Part shown: one piece after another, positions 36,129 to 45,002 of the stretch
How the letters are laid out: each line of letters opens with the position of its first letter
Position numbering within the stretch: the first letter of the stretch is position 1
NCBI GenBank assembly: GCA_021202775.1
Contig: JAJQCJ010000003.1
Location: 1-55,589 of the forward strand
Length of the DNA: 55,589 bases
DNA from: Clostridiales bacterium
GTDB taxonomy: Bacteria; Bacillota; Clostridia; Oscillospirales; Oscillospiraceae
Reading direction: 5' to 3'
Made by a program: the position numbers and the translations under genes
Notes under the pieces: model-generated
Databases searched by the model: none
What the model was told of the DNA's origin: nothing
Seen by the model: the letters and a program-made list of their open reading frames with translations, nothing else

Positions 36129-37161
36129 ATGAAAGCACTCGTACTCGACAGGCTGGATCACATCTCTCTGCAGGAGGTGGACAAGCCCCAGATCAAGCAG
36201 CCCGGCGACGCCATCGTAAAAGTCGCCCTCACCACCATCTGCGGCAGCGATCTGCACCTGATCCACGGCCACATGAAGTCCAACCCCCCCGTATATTCTC
36301 GGCCATGAGATGGTGGGCGTTGTAGAATCCGTGGGCGAAGGCGTTACCAAGGTCAAGCCCGGCGACCGGGTGGCCTGCCCGCCCGGCACCCACTGCGGCT
36401 TCTGCGAGAACTGCAAGAAGGGCTGGTATGCCCACTGTCTGAACGGCGGCCCCATGGGCAGCGGCCTGGGCACCGGGGGAACCCATGCGGAATACATCCT
36501 GATTCCCTATGCGGACGAAAATCTGGTCCACATCCCGGCGTCCGTGACCAATGAGCAGGCCCTGCTGGCCACCGACATTTTCGCCACCGGCTACACCGCC
36601 GTGAAGGACTGCGAGCCCGGCCCCGGCAAGACCATCGTCATCATCGGCCCCGGCCCGGTGGCCCTGGCCGCTGTCATCGCGTCCAAACTGTTCAACCCCG
36701 ATAAGATCATCATCGCCGGCCGGACCCAGGCGCGGCTGGACAAGGCCCTGGAGCTGGGGGCGGATTACGCCATCAACACCAGGCAGGAGGATATGGTCGC
36801 CAGAGTCATGGAGCTGACCAATGGCAGAGGGGCCGACGGCGTCGTAGAGGCGGCGGGCGCCCAGAAGACCCTGGAGGACGGCCTCCGCTGCCTGGGCGTC
36901 CACGGCGTCCTCTCCATGGTGGGCATCCCCGGAGGGCCGCTGCAGGTACCCTTCAACGAGGTGTTCATGCGGAACCTGACCATCCGCTTCGGCCTGGCGG
37001 ACCTCAGCATGAACGAGCATATTTTGCAGCTCATCGAGGAGGGCAAAATCGACCTGACCCCGCTGATCACCCACCACTTCCCCCTGGAGGAGATCGAAAC
37101 CGCCGTCGATATGTTCGAGCATAAGAAGGACGGCTCCATCAAAATCGCCATCCACCCGTAA
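36129..37161 (+). pseudogene. Zinc-dependent alcohol dehydrogenase, frameshifted in a C7 run
   Basis: ATG 36129 follows AAGGAG and starts MKALVLDRLDHISLQEVDKP. The first frame carries the catalytic zinc Cys (ICGSDLHL) and stops at 36308. The second frame carries on with YILGHEMVGVVESVG, structural-zinc cysteines CGFCENCKKGWYAHC and the Rossmann part VIIGPGPVALAA, ending at 37161. The two meet at seven C (36284-36290); six would give NPPYILGHE, the family sequence. The restored enzyme is about 344 residues, a threonine or sorbitol dehydrogenase-like medium-chain reductase. A C-run error in sequencing is as likely as real decay. Confidence 0.8.
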
Positions 37162-37173
37162 CAAATGGCAGAA

Positions 37174-37205
37174 GCAGCCCCGTCAGAATCTTCTGACGGG
37201 GCTGC
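37174..37205. terminator. Bidirectional terminator between adh and aquaporin genes
   Basis: GCAGCCCCGTCAGA at 37174-37187 pairs perfectly with 37192-37205, loop ATCT, then ACTTTG. It closes two convergent transcripts. Confidence 0.75.
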
Positions 37206-37238
37206 ACTTTGTTGCCTGTGTGATTTTGCCGCCTGGGG

Positions 37239-37913
37239 TTACGCTTCCTTGTCCAGCGCCGTGTACACCACAGCCGCCAGGGCGCCGCCCACCAGCGGGC
37301 CGACGATGAAGATCCAGACCTGGGCCAGGGCGTCGCCGCCGGCGAACAGGGCGGGCATCAGGCTCCGGGCCGGGTTGACGGAGGTGCCGGTCAGGGCAAT
37401 GCCCAGGATATGCACCAGCGTCAGGGTCAGGCCGATGACCAGACCGGAAACCGCGGTGTTCTCCACCTTGCTGGTGACGCCGATGATGGCCAGGACGAAC
37501 ACAAAGGTGAGGATGATCTCCACCAACAGGGCAGAGCCGACGTTCCCATGCTCCCATCCAGCCTGAATCTGGTTGGCGCCGAAGCCGCAGTCAAAGCCGA
37601 ACACAATGCCCAGTATCACGCAGCCCACGGCAGAGCCCACCAGCTGGGCGATGACATAGCCCACGAAGTCCTGAACGGAGAGCTGCCGACGAATCAGCAT
37701 GGCCAGGGAGACCGCCGGGTTGATATGGCAGCCGGAGACGTTGCCGATGCTGTAGGCCATGGCCACGATGACCAGGCCGAAGGCCAGGGCCGTCAGCAGG
37801 TAGCCGCAGCCTGAGGCGCTGTCACAGCCCACGGCGACAGCGGTTCCGCAGCCAAACGTCACCAGGACACAGGTTCCGATGGCCTCGGCGATGTATTTTC
37901 TGATGTTTCCCAT
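37239..37913 (-). CDS. MIP family aquaporin/glycerol channel
   Basis: A protein of 224 residues with six transmembrane helices and both pore boxes: INPA (Asn64-Ala67 area, GCHINPAVSL) and SVNPARSL near residue 180. The Arg after the second box and the narrow composition around helix 2 and 5 resemble water-selective AqpZ-type channels, but transport of glycerol cannot be ruled out. The ATG is preceded by AAGGAG. It stands alone between a terminator and the lipoprotein gene. Confidence 0.88.
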   Translation of the reverse strand: MGNIRKYIAEAIGTCVLVTFGCGTAVAVGCDSASGCGYLLTALAFGLVIVAMAYSIGNVSGCHINPAVSLAMLIRRQLSVQDFVGYVIAQLVGSAVGCVILGIVFGFDCGFGANQIQAGWEHGNVGSALLVEIILTFVFVLAIIGVTSKVENTAVSGLVIGLTLTLVHILGIALTGTSVNPARSLMPALFAGGDALAQVWIFIVGPLVGGALAAVVYTALDKEA

Positions 37914-38081
37914 TCTGACACAACTCCTTTTTTGCAGCGTTTTCGCTGCTGATTAAGGTCAGTATAGCATGGTTTGTAGGGAAAGGCAAGACCGCTGTAC
38001 GATTTATCGTCGAAAACTGTGAAGAAATTGCGCTCAGAGCGGGACACTTTCGGGGGCAGCGTTTCTGCTGCAGCGCCCTGC

Positions 38082-39266
38082 CTAGGGAAGGAACGGGAAG
38101 GGAACCGTCTCTGTCTCCTCCGGCCCCGCATCGGAGGAGACAGCGGAGGTCTCACCCTCCTGCTCCGCATCCGCCTCCGCGTCCTCTTCCTCCGGGGCGG
38201 TGCAGGCGGGGTAGGACTGGGTATCCCAGCTGTAGCGCTGGGACAGATCCTCATCATAGTGACGGAAGGTTTCCTCATCCGCACCCTCGGTGATGTCCAC
38301 ATGGAAGCTGCCGCCCTCTGTGGTGACGATGTTCCACCAGTGGGGCACATCGTCCCTGGTGCCGTACACCGTCTCGCAGGAGATCCCCGCCAGATCGCAC
38401 AGCACCTCGAAGGCCATGGCCAGGGCGTGGCTGGAGGCATCCTCCCCGGTCAGGGCATCATAGACGCTGTCGCTGCCCGTCTCGGAGTGATTCCCCAGCG
38501 CCGCCAGCCGGGAGTACAGCAGCCACACGCCGGTCTCGTCCTGACTGACGGAGCCGCTGGTCATGGCGGCGGCGGTGGAGCGTACCTCCTCCGCCATGCG
38601 CTGCAGCTCCTCCTGGGTGTTGCCCCACTGGAAGGTGATCTCCACAACGCGTTTTGTGCCGGTGGAGTGGTACACCGTCACCAGCACGCTGGGGTACTCC
38701 ACCGCATAGGAGGGGTTCTGATAATAGGCTTCCTGCACCAGGGACAAAATCGCATTCTGGTCGGCATAGTAGCTGCTCATCTCCAGCACCAGCTCCTCCT
38801 CCCAGCTTTGCAGGGCGCCGGCAATGGCGGCGCGAATCTCGGTGGTGCCGTTGACGGTGCGGATGGAGGCGATCTGGTCAAAGGTGCGGCGGTAGGTATA
38901 GGTCACGGTACACTCGTAGTAGGTGACGATGTGCTGGTAAGTATAGCTGATGCCGGACAGGGCATAGGTGCCCAGTGGGTCGTCCTGCACCACCTCCTGA
39001 CAGGCGGTCTCCAAATCCTCCCCCACGTCGCCGGTGTACTGGTAGAGCCGCACCGTCCCCTCCGTCTCCCCCATAGTGACGAAGTACTGGATGCAGTTCA
39101 GCAGCTCGGCATAGGTGGTGGCCCGGAGGATAGAGACATCCTCCGTGTCCGCCGTCTGCTCCACATAGGGCACCACGGAGGAGTAGCTCCGGGAGGCAAC
39201 ATAGCCGCAGGAGGTCAGGGGCAGCAGGCCGCAGAGGAGCAGCGCGGGAATGGTTCTCCGGTTCAT
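38082..39266 (-). CDS. Transglutaminase-like lipoprotein, probably lacking the catalytic Cys
   Basis: A protein of 394 residues. A signal peptide ends in the lipobox LTSC with Cys20 as the lipidation site, so it is anchored outside the cell membrane. The C-terminal part has the transglutaminase-like pattern: DASSHALAMAFEVLCDLAGI, then HWWNIV (His) and FHVDIT (Asp). Where the family has a Cys nucleophile (G-x-C-x-x-x-A) this protein has Ser, so it may bind without catalysis. The middle is a long unassigned beta-rich region. The tail is very acidic (EEEDAEADAEQEGE). The RBS before ATG 39266 is weak (AGGAGG is 7 bases up: GGAGGCC). Downstream of pgm on the same strand, but a terminator lies between. 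Confidence 0.65.
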   Translation of the reverse strand: MNRRTIPALLLCGLLPLTSCGYVASRSYSSVVPYVEQTADTEDVSILRATTYAELLNCIQYFVTMGETEGTVRLYQYTGDVGEDLETACQEVVQDDPLGTYALSGISYTYQHIVTYYECTVTYTYRRTFDQIASIRTVNGTTEIRAAIAGALQSWEEELVLEMSSYYADQNAILSLVQEAYYQNPSYAVEYPSVLVTVYHSTGTKRVVEITFQWGNTQEELQRMAEEVRSTAAAMTSGSVSQDETGVWLLYSRLAALGNHSETGSDSVYDALTGEDASSHALAMAFEVLCDLAGISCETVYGTRDDVPHWWNIVTTEGGSFHVDITEGADEETFRHYDEDLSQRYSWDTQSYPACTAPEEEDAEADAEQEGETSAVSSDAGPEETETVPFPFLP

Positions 39267-39326
39267 AGGGCCTCCTGTTCTGTCATGAAAGTCGGTTTAA
39301 CGGTATCCTGGGGCAAACCCCCGGTG

Positions 39327-39362
39327 AAAAACGTCCCGACCCCCGAAACGGGAGCCGGGACG
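39327..39362 (-). terminator. Intrinsic terminator of the phosphohexomutase gene
   Basis: CGTCCCG (39332-39338) pairs with CGGGACG (39356-39362) around an inner CCCG/CGGG stem. On the minus strand it exits into T5 (plus-strand A5 at 39327-39331). Confidence 0.8.
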
Positions 39363-39380
39363 GGGCGATGCAGTGGGAAC

Positions 39381-41111
39381 TTACAGCTCCTTAATGGCGG
39401 GGGCGTAGGCTGCGTACTTGGCCACCTTGGCGTCGCACTCCTCCTTGGTGGAGGCGTTGGCCAGGATGTACACCTTGATCTTGGGCTCGGTGCCGGAGGG
39501 ACGGATGATGAAGGTGGTGCCGTCCTCCAGGTCATAGGCCACCACGTTGGCGCCGGACAGCTCCATCTGCTCCACCTTGCCGCAGCTCAGGCAGGTGGAG
39601 GTGCCGGACTGATAGTCCTTGGCCACCAGCACCTTGGTGCCGGCCACTTCGGTCAGGGGCTGGGCGTGGAGCTTGGCCATGATCTCGGCCATCTTCGCCA
39701 TGCCGTCCAGACCGGGCATCACCAGGTTCATGGTCTTTTCGCTGTAGAAGCCGTACTTGGCGTAGCAGTCCATCAGGGCGTCATACAGGGTCTTTCCCTG
39801 GGTGGCGTAATAGGCGGCCATTTCCACCACGATGACGATGGCGGTGACGGCGTCCTTGTCCCGGACGTAGTCGCCAAACATATAGCCGCAGGACTCCTCA
39901 AAGGAGAAGATGACCTGGCCTTCGCCGGACTGCTCCAGCTGGTCCTTCTTCTCGCCAAGGAACTTGAAGCCGGTGAAGGTACGGGCGCACTTCACGCCGT
40001 TGGCCTCTGCCACCTTGGTGGCCATGGCGGAGGAGACGATGGTGGTGTTGGCATAGGCGTTGGCGGGCAGGGTGCCGGCACGCTTCCGGGCCTGAATGGC
40101 GTAGTCCTCCAGCAGGATGCCGGTCTGGTTGCCGGTGAGGACGGTGTAGTCCCCGGAGGAGGTCTTGACCATGACGCCCACACGGTCGGCGTCGGGGTCG
40201 GAGCCCACGATCAGGTCGCAGCCATGCTCCTTGGCCAGGTCAACGGCCAGGTAGAAGCCCTCCGGATTCTCCGGGTTGGGGGAGACCACGGTGGGGAAGT
40301 TGCCGTCAATGACCATCTGCTCCGGCACGCAGTAGACCTTCTTCATGCCCAGCCGCTTCAGCGCTTCGGGGATCAGCTTGTGGCCGGTGCCGTGGAAGGG
40401 GGTGTAGACGATGCCGAAGTCATCCGCGACCTTGGCCACGGACTCCCGGTCGATGACCTGCGACATGACGTTGGCCAGGAACTTCTCGTCGGTCTCCGGG
40501 CCGATGATGGTGACCAGGCCCTGGGCCTTGGCCTCGTCCAGATCCATGATCTTCACATCGTCAAAGACGTCCAGCTCCCGCATTTTGGCGGCCACCACTT
40601 CGGCGGGGCCGGGAGGCAGCTGTGCGCCGTCGCTCCAGTACACCTTATAGCCGTTATACTCCTTGGGGTTGTGGGAGGCAGTGATGTTGATGCCCGCCTG
40701 GCAGCCATACTCCCGGACGGCGAAGGACAGCTCCGGGGTGGGGCGCAGCTCGTCATACAGCTTGACCTTGATGCCGTTGGCGGCCAGCACGGAGGCGGCT
40801 TCCTCGGCAAACTCCTGAGAGTGGTTCCGGCTGTCGCAGGAGATGGCGACGCCCTTTTCGCAGGCTTCCGGCCCTTCCGCCTTCACGACCTCGGCGAAGG
40901 CCTGGGTGGCATGGCCCACCACATGGCGGTTCATCTGATGCAGGCCCACGCACATGGTGCCCCGCAGACCGGCCGTGCCGAACTCCAGCGGGCCGAAGAA
41001 GCGGGACTCGATTTCCTTCGGGTCATCCTTGATTGACTCCAGCTCAGCCCGTTCCTCATCGGACAGGGCGGGGCTGTTGAGCCACTTTTCATAAGTCTCC
41101 ATAAAAGACAT
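39381..41111 (-). CDS. Phosphoglucomutase/phosphomannomutase
   Basis: A protein of 576 residues in the alpha-D-phosphohexomutase superfamily. It interconverts hexose 1- and 6-phosphates, linking sugar catabolism to cell-wall and glycogen precursors. Active-site Ser146 is in TASHNPKEYNGYKVY, the metal loop is VGSDPDADRVG, the sugar-binding loop FSFEESCGYMFG and the phosphate loop RPSGTEPKIK. The length fits the long PgcA-type group. ATG 41111 follows GGAGGTG; the longer frame to 41159 has no ribosome site. A promoter lies about 60 bases upstream. Confidence 0.93.
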   Translation of the reverse strand: MSFMETYEKWLNSPALSDEERAELESIKDDPKEIESRFFGPLEFGTAGLRGTMCVGLHQMNRHVVGHATQAFAEVVKAEGPEACEKGVAISCDSRNHSQEFAEEAASVLAANGIKVKLYDELRPTPELSFAVREYGCQAGINITASHNPKEYNGYKVYWSDGAQLPPGPAEVVAAKMRELDVFDDVKIMDLDEAKAQGLVTIIGPETDEKFLANVMSQVIDRESVAKVADDFGIVYTPFHGTGHKLIPEALKRLGMKKVYCVPEQMVIDGNFPTVVSPNPENPEGFYLAVDLAKEHGCDLIVGSDPDADRVGVMVKTSSGDYTVLTGNQTGILLEDYAIQARKRAGTLPANAYANTTIVSSAMATKVAEANGVKCARTFTGFKFLGEKKDQLEQSGEGQVIFSFEESCGYMFGDYVRDKDAVTAIVIVVEMAAYYATQGKTLYDALMDCYAKYGFYSEKTMNLVMPGLDGMAKMAEIMAKLHAQPLTEVAGTKVLVAKDYQSGTSTCLSCGKVEQMELSGANVVAYDLEDGTTFIIRPSGTEPKIKVYILANASTKEECDAKVAKYAAYAPAIKEL

Positions 41112-41168
41112 AGGGAACACCTCCACAAAAATTGCGCCAAGAATGGAGCTTCCTGACATTACCTCTCT

Positions 41169-41198
41169 ATTATAAACGATAACAGGGTGATTTGTCTA
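41169..41198 (-). promoter_or_regulatory. Promoter of the phosphohexomutase gene
   Basis: On the minus strand TAGACA (plus 41193-41198), 18 bases, TATAAT (plus 41169-41174), 58 bases before the start codon. The -10 box is perfect. Confidence 0.65.
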
Positions 41199-41269
41199 GC
41201 ATATTATGAAAAATCATTGTAAAAATTGTGCGGCAGCTCCACAAAAAGTCTGCTCCGCAGCAAAGCGCC

Positions 41270-41297
41270 AGCCGGCTCCGACAGAGCGGAGCCGGCT
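41270..41297 (-). terminator. Hairpin after rlmH
   Basis: AGCCGGCTCCG (41270-41280) pairs perfectly with 41287-41297, loop ACAGAG. It lies 44 bases past the rlmH stop. No T-run follows, so strength is uncertain. Confidence 0.6.
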
Positions 41298-41340
41298 TGT
41301 GATTTATCGTATTACGGTAAATTTATCGTTTATCGATATA

Positions 41341-41823
41341 TTATTTATGATATTCAGAGTCTCTGTTGATTTGAAAGGCCCGATAGAGCTGCTCCATCAG
41401 CATCACCCGGGCCAGGTGGTGGGGGAAGGTCATGGGGGACATGGAGAGGCGCAGGGCCGCTTCTTTTTTCAGAGAGGCGTCCAGCCCATAGCTGCCCCCG
41501 ATCAGAAAGGACAGGGAGGACTGGCCGGACACCGCCAGCGCCGACAGCGTTTCCGCCAGCGCCTCGCTGCTCATCTCTTTGCCCTCCACGCACAGGGCGA
41601 TCACCGTGGTGCGCTTCGGCAGCCTGGCCCGGATGGCGGCCCCCTCCTTTTTCAGGGCGGCGTCGATCTGGGCCGGGGCGGGATGCTCCGGCAGGCGCAC
41701 CTCCGGCAGCTCCGCCAGCTCCAGCCTGCACAGGCCGGTGAGGCGCTTGCGATACTCCTCCACCGCGTCCTGATAGAACCGCTCCTTCAGCTTACCCACG
41801 CAGATCACTGTGATGTTCAGCAT
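41341..41823 (-). CDS. rlmH: 23S rRNA (pseudouridine1915-N3)-methyltransferase RlmH
   Basis: A protein of 160 residues, the usual size, with a SPOUT knot. It methylates pseudouridine 1915 in helix 69 of 23S rRNA on the 70S ribosome. Signature: FLIGGSYGLD for the cofactor loop, LSMSPMTFPHHLARVMLMEQ and the C-terminal YHK tail. ATG 41823 follows GGAGGTG and lies 16 bases after the MBL gene stop, so they form an operon. The tail bases TTATTTATGATATTC are AT-rich compared with the gene body. Confidence 0.97.
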   Translation of the reverse strand: MLNITVICVGKLKERFYQDAVEEYRKRLTGLCRLELAELPEVRLPEHPAPAQIDAALKKEGAAIRARLPKRTTVIALCVEGKEMSSEALAETLSALAVSGQSSLSFLIGGSYGLDASLKKEAALRLSMSPMTFPHHLARVMLMEQLYRAFQINRDSEYHK

Positions 41824-41839
41824 AGGACACCTCCGTCGG

Positions 41840-42613
41840 TCACAGGTAATAGGGGCGGCTCAGCGCGTCCCTGGGGGCCACCTCCAGCGCCGGGTGTACC
41901 CCGGACTGCTCCAGCACCTGAGAGACCACCTGATAGGCGTGCTCCGGCGTATTGTTCTCCTGGCTGAGATGACCCAGCACCAGAGTTTTCGCCCCGTGCC
42001 GGGCCAGGTACGCGCCCAGGGCGCCCCCTGTCTCATTGCACAGATGGCCGTGGTCCCCCAGAATCCGGTTTTGCAGCGGGAGGGCGTAGGGGCCGCTTTT
42101 CAGCCATTCCTCATCGTGGTTGGCCTCGATCAGCGCCAGCTCCACCCCGGCGGCCACGGTGCGCACCTCCTCCGGCACCCAGCCCAAATCCGTCACCACG
42201 GCCAGGCTGTGTCCCCCGCCGGTGCAGCGGTAGCCCACGCTGTCCGCCGCGTCGTGGGGGGTGGAGAAGGACTGCACTTCCAGCGCCCCCACCTCCACCG
42301 TCTCCCCGGCGGAAAAGGTATGTAGCAGCTCGCCCACCACGGGATACTTCTCCGCCGCCCGGCTGCCGGTGCCTGCCGTGGCGTACACCGGCGTGGGGTA
42401 GCGCTTTAAAAAGACCCTGAGCCCGACAATATGGTCGCTGTGCTCATGGGTCAGAAAGATGGCGTCCAGCGCCTCCGGGTCCAGCCCGGAGGCCTGAAGA
42501 CGGGTGGTGATTTTTTTGCAGGAGATGCCCGCGTCGATCAAAATGGCGGTGTCGTCCTGTTGGACGAGGACGCAATTCCCGCCCGAACCGCTGGCCAGTG
42601 TGCGAAGTAACAA
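41840..42613 (-). CDS. MBL-fold metallohydrolase, YycJ/WalJ-like
   Basis: A protein of 257 residues with the metal-binding motif THEHSDH near residue 58, then later His in STPHDAA, the Asp in VVTDLGW and the His in LGHLSQENN. ASGSGGNCVLV at the start and ALIEANHDEEWL, HLCNETGG in the middle match the YycJ/WalJ group, linked to cell-wall and DNA processing control in Firmicutes. The start is TTG 42613 with GAGAGGGA upstream; no ATG fits. rlmH follows after 16 bases. It lies between murA (229 bases upstream) and rlmH. Confidence 0.9.
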   Translation of the reverse strand: MLLRTLASGSGGNCVLVQQDDTAILIDAGISCKKITTRLQASGLDPEALDAIFLTHEHSDHIVGLRVFLKRYPTPVYATAGTGSRAAEKYPVVGELLHTFSAGETVEVGALEVQSFSTPHDAADSVGYRCTGGGHSLAVVTDLGWVPEEVRTVAAGVELALIEANHDEEWLKSGPYALPLQNRILGDHGHLCNETGGALGAYLARHGAKTLVLGHLSQENNTPEHAYQVVSQVLEQSGVHPALEVAPRDALSRPYYL

Positions 42614-42842
42614 TGGTATCCCTCTCCAGTTCCGAACCTGTCCGCCCCGCCGGGGCAGGCTGCGCGATGCCTCTGAAAAGCGCAGATCGGAGCCGCTCCG
42701 ACCTGCGCAGACAGAAACGCATATGGTTTTTGTGTTGTCTCTACGGTTGTTTCAGCGGCTGCCGCGGTATGCCTCCGGCCCGTCCGTGTGCGCAAAAGAG
42801 CCCTACTTTTTGCACACTTTTTCATAGCCCGGCAAACTGCCG
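42614..42842 (-). other. 229-base spacer between murA and the MBL gene
   Basis: It holds stems such as GCGCAGATCGGAG/CTCCGACCTGCGC (near 42674-42715) and GCCCCGCCGGGGC (near 42643-42656). A minus-strand frame with ATG at 42825 (95 codons) overlaps the MBL start in another frame; it has no clear ribosome site and basic, low-complexity content, so it is not called. Confidence 0.4.
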
Positions 42843-44141
42843 TCAGCCCACCTGATTGTCCCCCAGACGGCTGGGCGTCCGGGTGTCCACCAGCTCGATA
42901 TCCGCGCCGATACCCTTCAGCTTGCCCACCAGGTTTTCATAGCCCCGCTCAATATAGTGGATGCACTCAATGGTGGTGGTGCCTCTGGCGGCCAGGCCGG
43001 CCACAACCATGGCGGCCCCGGCCCGCAGGTCACAGGCCCGCAACGGTGCGCCGGTGAGGTAGGGTACCCCCTCGATCACCGCCAGTTTGCCGCTGACCTG
43101 AATCCTGGCGCCCATCCGTTTGAACTCATCCACATACCGGAAGCGGTTGTCCCAAATGCCCTCGTCGATGGTGCTGGTGCCCTCGGCAATGCAGAGGACA
43201 GCGCTCATCTGCGCCTGCATATCGGTGGGGAACCCGGGATAGGGCATGGTCTTGATGTTTGTGCGGCGGAGCTTGCCTGTGCGCATGACGCGGACACAGT
43301 CGCCCTCCTCCTCCACCTGAACGCCCATCTCCGCCAGCTTGGCGGTGATGCAGTCCAGATGCTTGGGAATCACATTGCGAATCAAAACGTTGCCCCCGGC
43401 AGAGGCCACGGCCGCCATATAGGTGCCCGCCTCGATCTGGTCGGGGATGATGGAATAGGAGCCGCCGCGCAGCTTTTCCACGCCGCGGATCTTGATGACA
43501 TCGGTTCCTGCGCCCATAATATCGGCGCCCATGGAGTTCAGGAAGTTGGCCAGGTCCACCACATGGGGCTCCTTGGCGGCGTTTTCAATCACCGTCAGCC
43601 CGTCCGCCAGCACAGCGGCCATCATAATGTTCATGGTGGCGCCTACGCTGACTTGGTCCATATACACCGTTGCGCCCTTGAGCTTGCCCTCCGGGGCGCT
43701 GGCATAGACAAAGCCGCCCTGAACATTCACCTGTGCGCCCAGCGCCCGGAAGCCCTTAATGTGAAGGTCAATGGGGCGAACACCCAAATCGCACCCGCCG
43801 GGCATGGACACCTCCGCCCTGCCAAACCGGCTCAAGAGGGAGCCGATAAAGTAATAGGAGGCACGCATCCTGCGGGACAGGGAGTCGGGCACACGGAAAT
43901 TATGAATGTGAGAGCAGCAAATTTCAACAGTATTGGAGTTAATGGAGCGAACTTCTGCGCCCAGCTCCTGCAAAATCTCCAGGACCAGGGTCACATCGCT
44001 GATTTGGGGGACATTTTCAATGCGGCAGACGCCGTTTACCAGGAGCGCGGCAGGCAAAATTGCAACGGCAGCATTCTTCGCGCCGCTGATGACGACCTCA
44101 CCAACAAGCGGCTTACCGCCGTGAATGACATATTGATACAA
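42843..44141 (-). CDS. murA: UDP-N-acetylglucosamine 1-carboxyvinyltransferase
   Basis: A protein of 432 residues, the usual size. MurA transfers enolpyruvate from PEP to UDP-GlcNAc in the first committed step of peptidoglycan synthesis, in the cytoplasm. The two-domain inside-out barrel shows LVGEVVISGAKNAAVAILPA at the start, active-site Cys117 in MPGGCDLGVRP (the fosfomycin target), and ERGYENLVGKLKGIGA near the end. The start is TTG 44141 with GAGGG upstream and LYQYVIHGGK as the first residues; the frame open to 44270 has no better site. A promoter lies 160 bases upstream. Confidence 0.97.
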   Translation of the reverse strand: MYQYVIHGGKPLVGEVVISGAKNAAVAILPAALLVNGVCRIENVPQISDVTLVLEILQELGAEVRSINSNTVEICCSHIHNFRVPDSLSRRMRASYYFIGSLLSRFGRAEVSMPGGCDLGVRPIDLHIKGFRALGAQVNVQGGFVYASAPEGKLKGATVYMDQVSVGATMNIMMAAVLADGLTVIENAAKEPHVVDLANFLNSMGADIMGAGTDVIKIRGVEKLRGGSYSIIPDQIEAGTYMAAVASAGGNVLIRNVIPKHLDCITAKLAEMGVQVEEEGDCVRVMRTGKLRRTNIKTMPYPGFPTDMQAQMSAVLCIAEGTSTIDEGIWDNRFRYVDEFKRMGARIQVSGKLAVIEGVPYLTGAPLRACDLRAGAAMVVAGLAARGTTTIECIHYIERGYENLVGKLKGIGADIELVDTRTPSRLGDNQVG

Positions 44142-44300
44142 GGTGACACCCTCTTTTTCATATATAGCGTCCCGAGACGCAGCAAAAGCAGGAGAAACGC
44201 AGCATTCCAGCGGAGACAATCTATCACACGCACCATATAAACCCCTGGAATGAGATCCGTCACTGCTCATAGAAGTCAGCCATAAGCTTTAGACACCTAT

Positions 44301-44330
44301 AGTATAACACCATTCCACGAGAATTGTAAA
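44301..44330 (-). promoter_or_regulatory. Promoter of murA
   Basis: On the minus strand TTTACA (plus 44325-44330), 18 bases, TATACT (plus 44301-44306). The leader to the TTG start is about 155 bases. The MecA-like gene is divergent on the other side. Confidence 0.65.
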
Positions 44331-44441
44331 GTCAAAACAGCAATTCCACGGAAATTTTTTTGGCGTGAAAAGTCCTGCAGGTTTCTGCCATGAACCGGGG
44401 CGGGGCGCGCATAAACTGGAGTCCGGGAGGGGTGAAGCAGC

Positions 44442-44918
44442 TTGCAAATCGCTATGCTGGGCAATCTGGTGCTTGGTATCCTGGCCCCGGCGGAGGAGCT
44501 GGCGGAGCGCGGGGTCAGCCCAACCGCGCCGGACGGAGAGGCGCTGCTGCGCCTGGTATGGGAGGTGTGCCGGCAGGAAGGGGTTTGTCCTTCCAGGGTG
44601 GACGATGTGGCAGTCAGCGTGAGCCGGGACAGACTGACCATCCTCTGCTTCCTGCTGCCGCCGGAGCGGGAGTGCTTTCTCTTTGAAGGGCTGGGGGAGG
44701 CGCTGGATGCCCTCCGCGGGGCAGGGGTTCCCAGGAGCTGCACGCTGCTGCGCTGTGACCGGGGCTATGTGGCCGCCACCGGTTCGGCCAGGTGCGGGAC
44801 GATCCTGGCCGAGTTCGGCCTGCGGCTGGACGACAGCGCCGCCGTCCGGGCCTGGGCCCGGGGCGAGGTGCTGGCCCAGGGCAGGCAGCTGGCCGCCCTG
44901 CTCCGCCGCAGGCGCTGA
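44442..44918 (+). CDS. MecA-like adaptor protein
   Basis: A protein of 158 residues. The N-terminus LAPAEELAERGVSPTAPDGE, LLRLVWEVCRQEG recalls the MecA N-domain (DL..RG...), and ECFLFEGLGEALDALRGAGV, SCTLLRCDRGYVAATGS and ILAEFG recall its C-domain (F-x-F, Y-x-G-x-Y-L, L-x-E-F/Y-G). MecA feeds substrates to ClpC in Firmicutes. Linker is short; the usual length is about 200 or more, so this would be a compact form. The start is TTG 44442 after GGAGGGG; ATG 44454 is possible. It is divergent from murA. Assignment is by pattern and not certain. Confidence 0.5.
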   Translation: MQIAMLGNLVLGILAPAEELAERGVSPTAPDGEALLRLVWEVCRQEGVCPSRVDDVAVSVSRDRLTILCFLLPPERECFLFEGLGEALDALRGAGVPRSCTLLRCDRGYVAATGSARCGTILAEFGLRLDDSAAVRAWARGEVLAQGRQLAALLRRRR

Positions 44919-45002
44919 GGGCGGGCGGCCATGCGGGGGCAAAGCCAGTTTTGACAGCGGTGCGGATTTTATACATGGCAATGACACAGCAATGAAAAGC
45001 GC

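Noticed and set aside
38019-41036. 1005-codon open frame on the plus strand
   Set aside because: It is antisense to the lipoprotein and phosphohexomutase genes and crosses a terminator. Its composition is Gly/His/Leu repeats typical of antisense G/C-rich frames.
42538-42825. 95-codon minus-strand frame between murA and the MBL gene
   Set aside because: No clear ribosome site, overlaps the MBL start in another frame, and its content is basic with hairpin-derived repeats. Not enough support.
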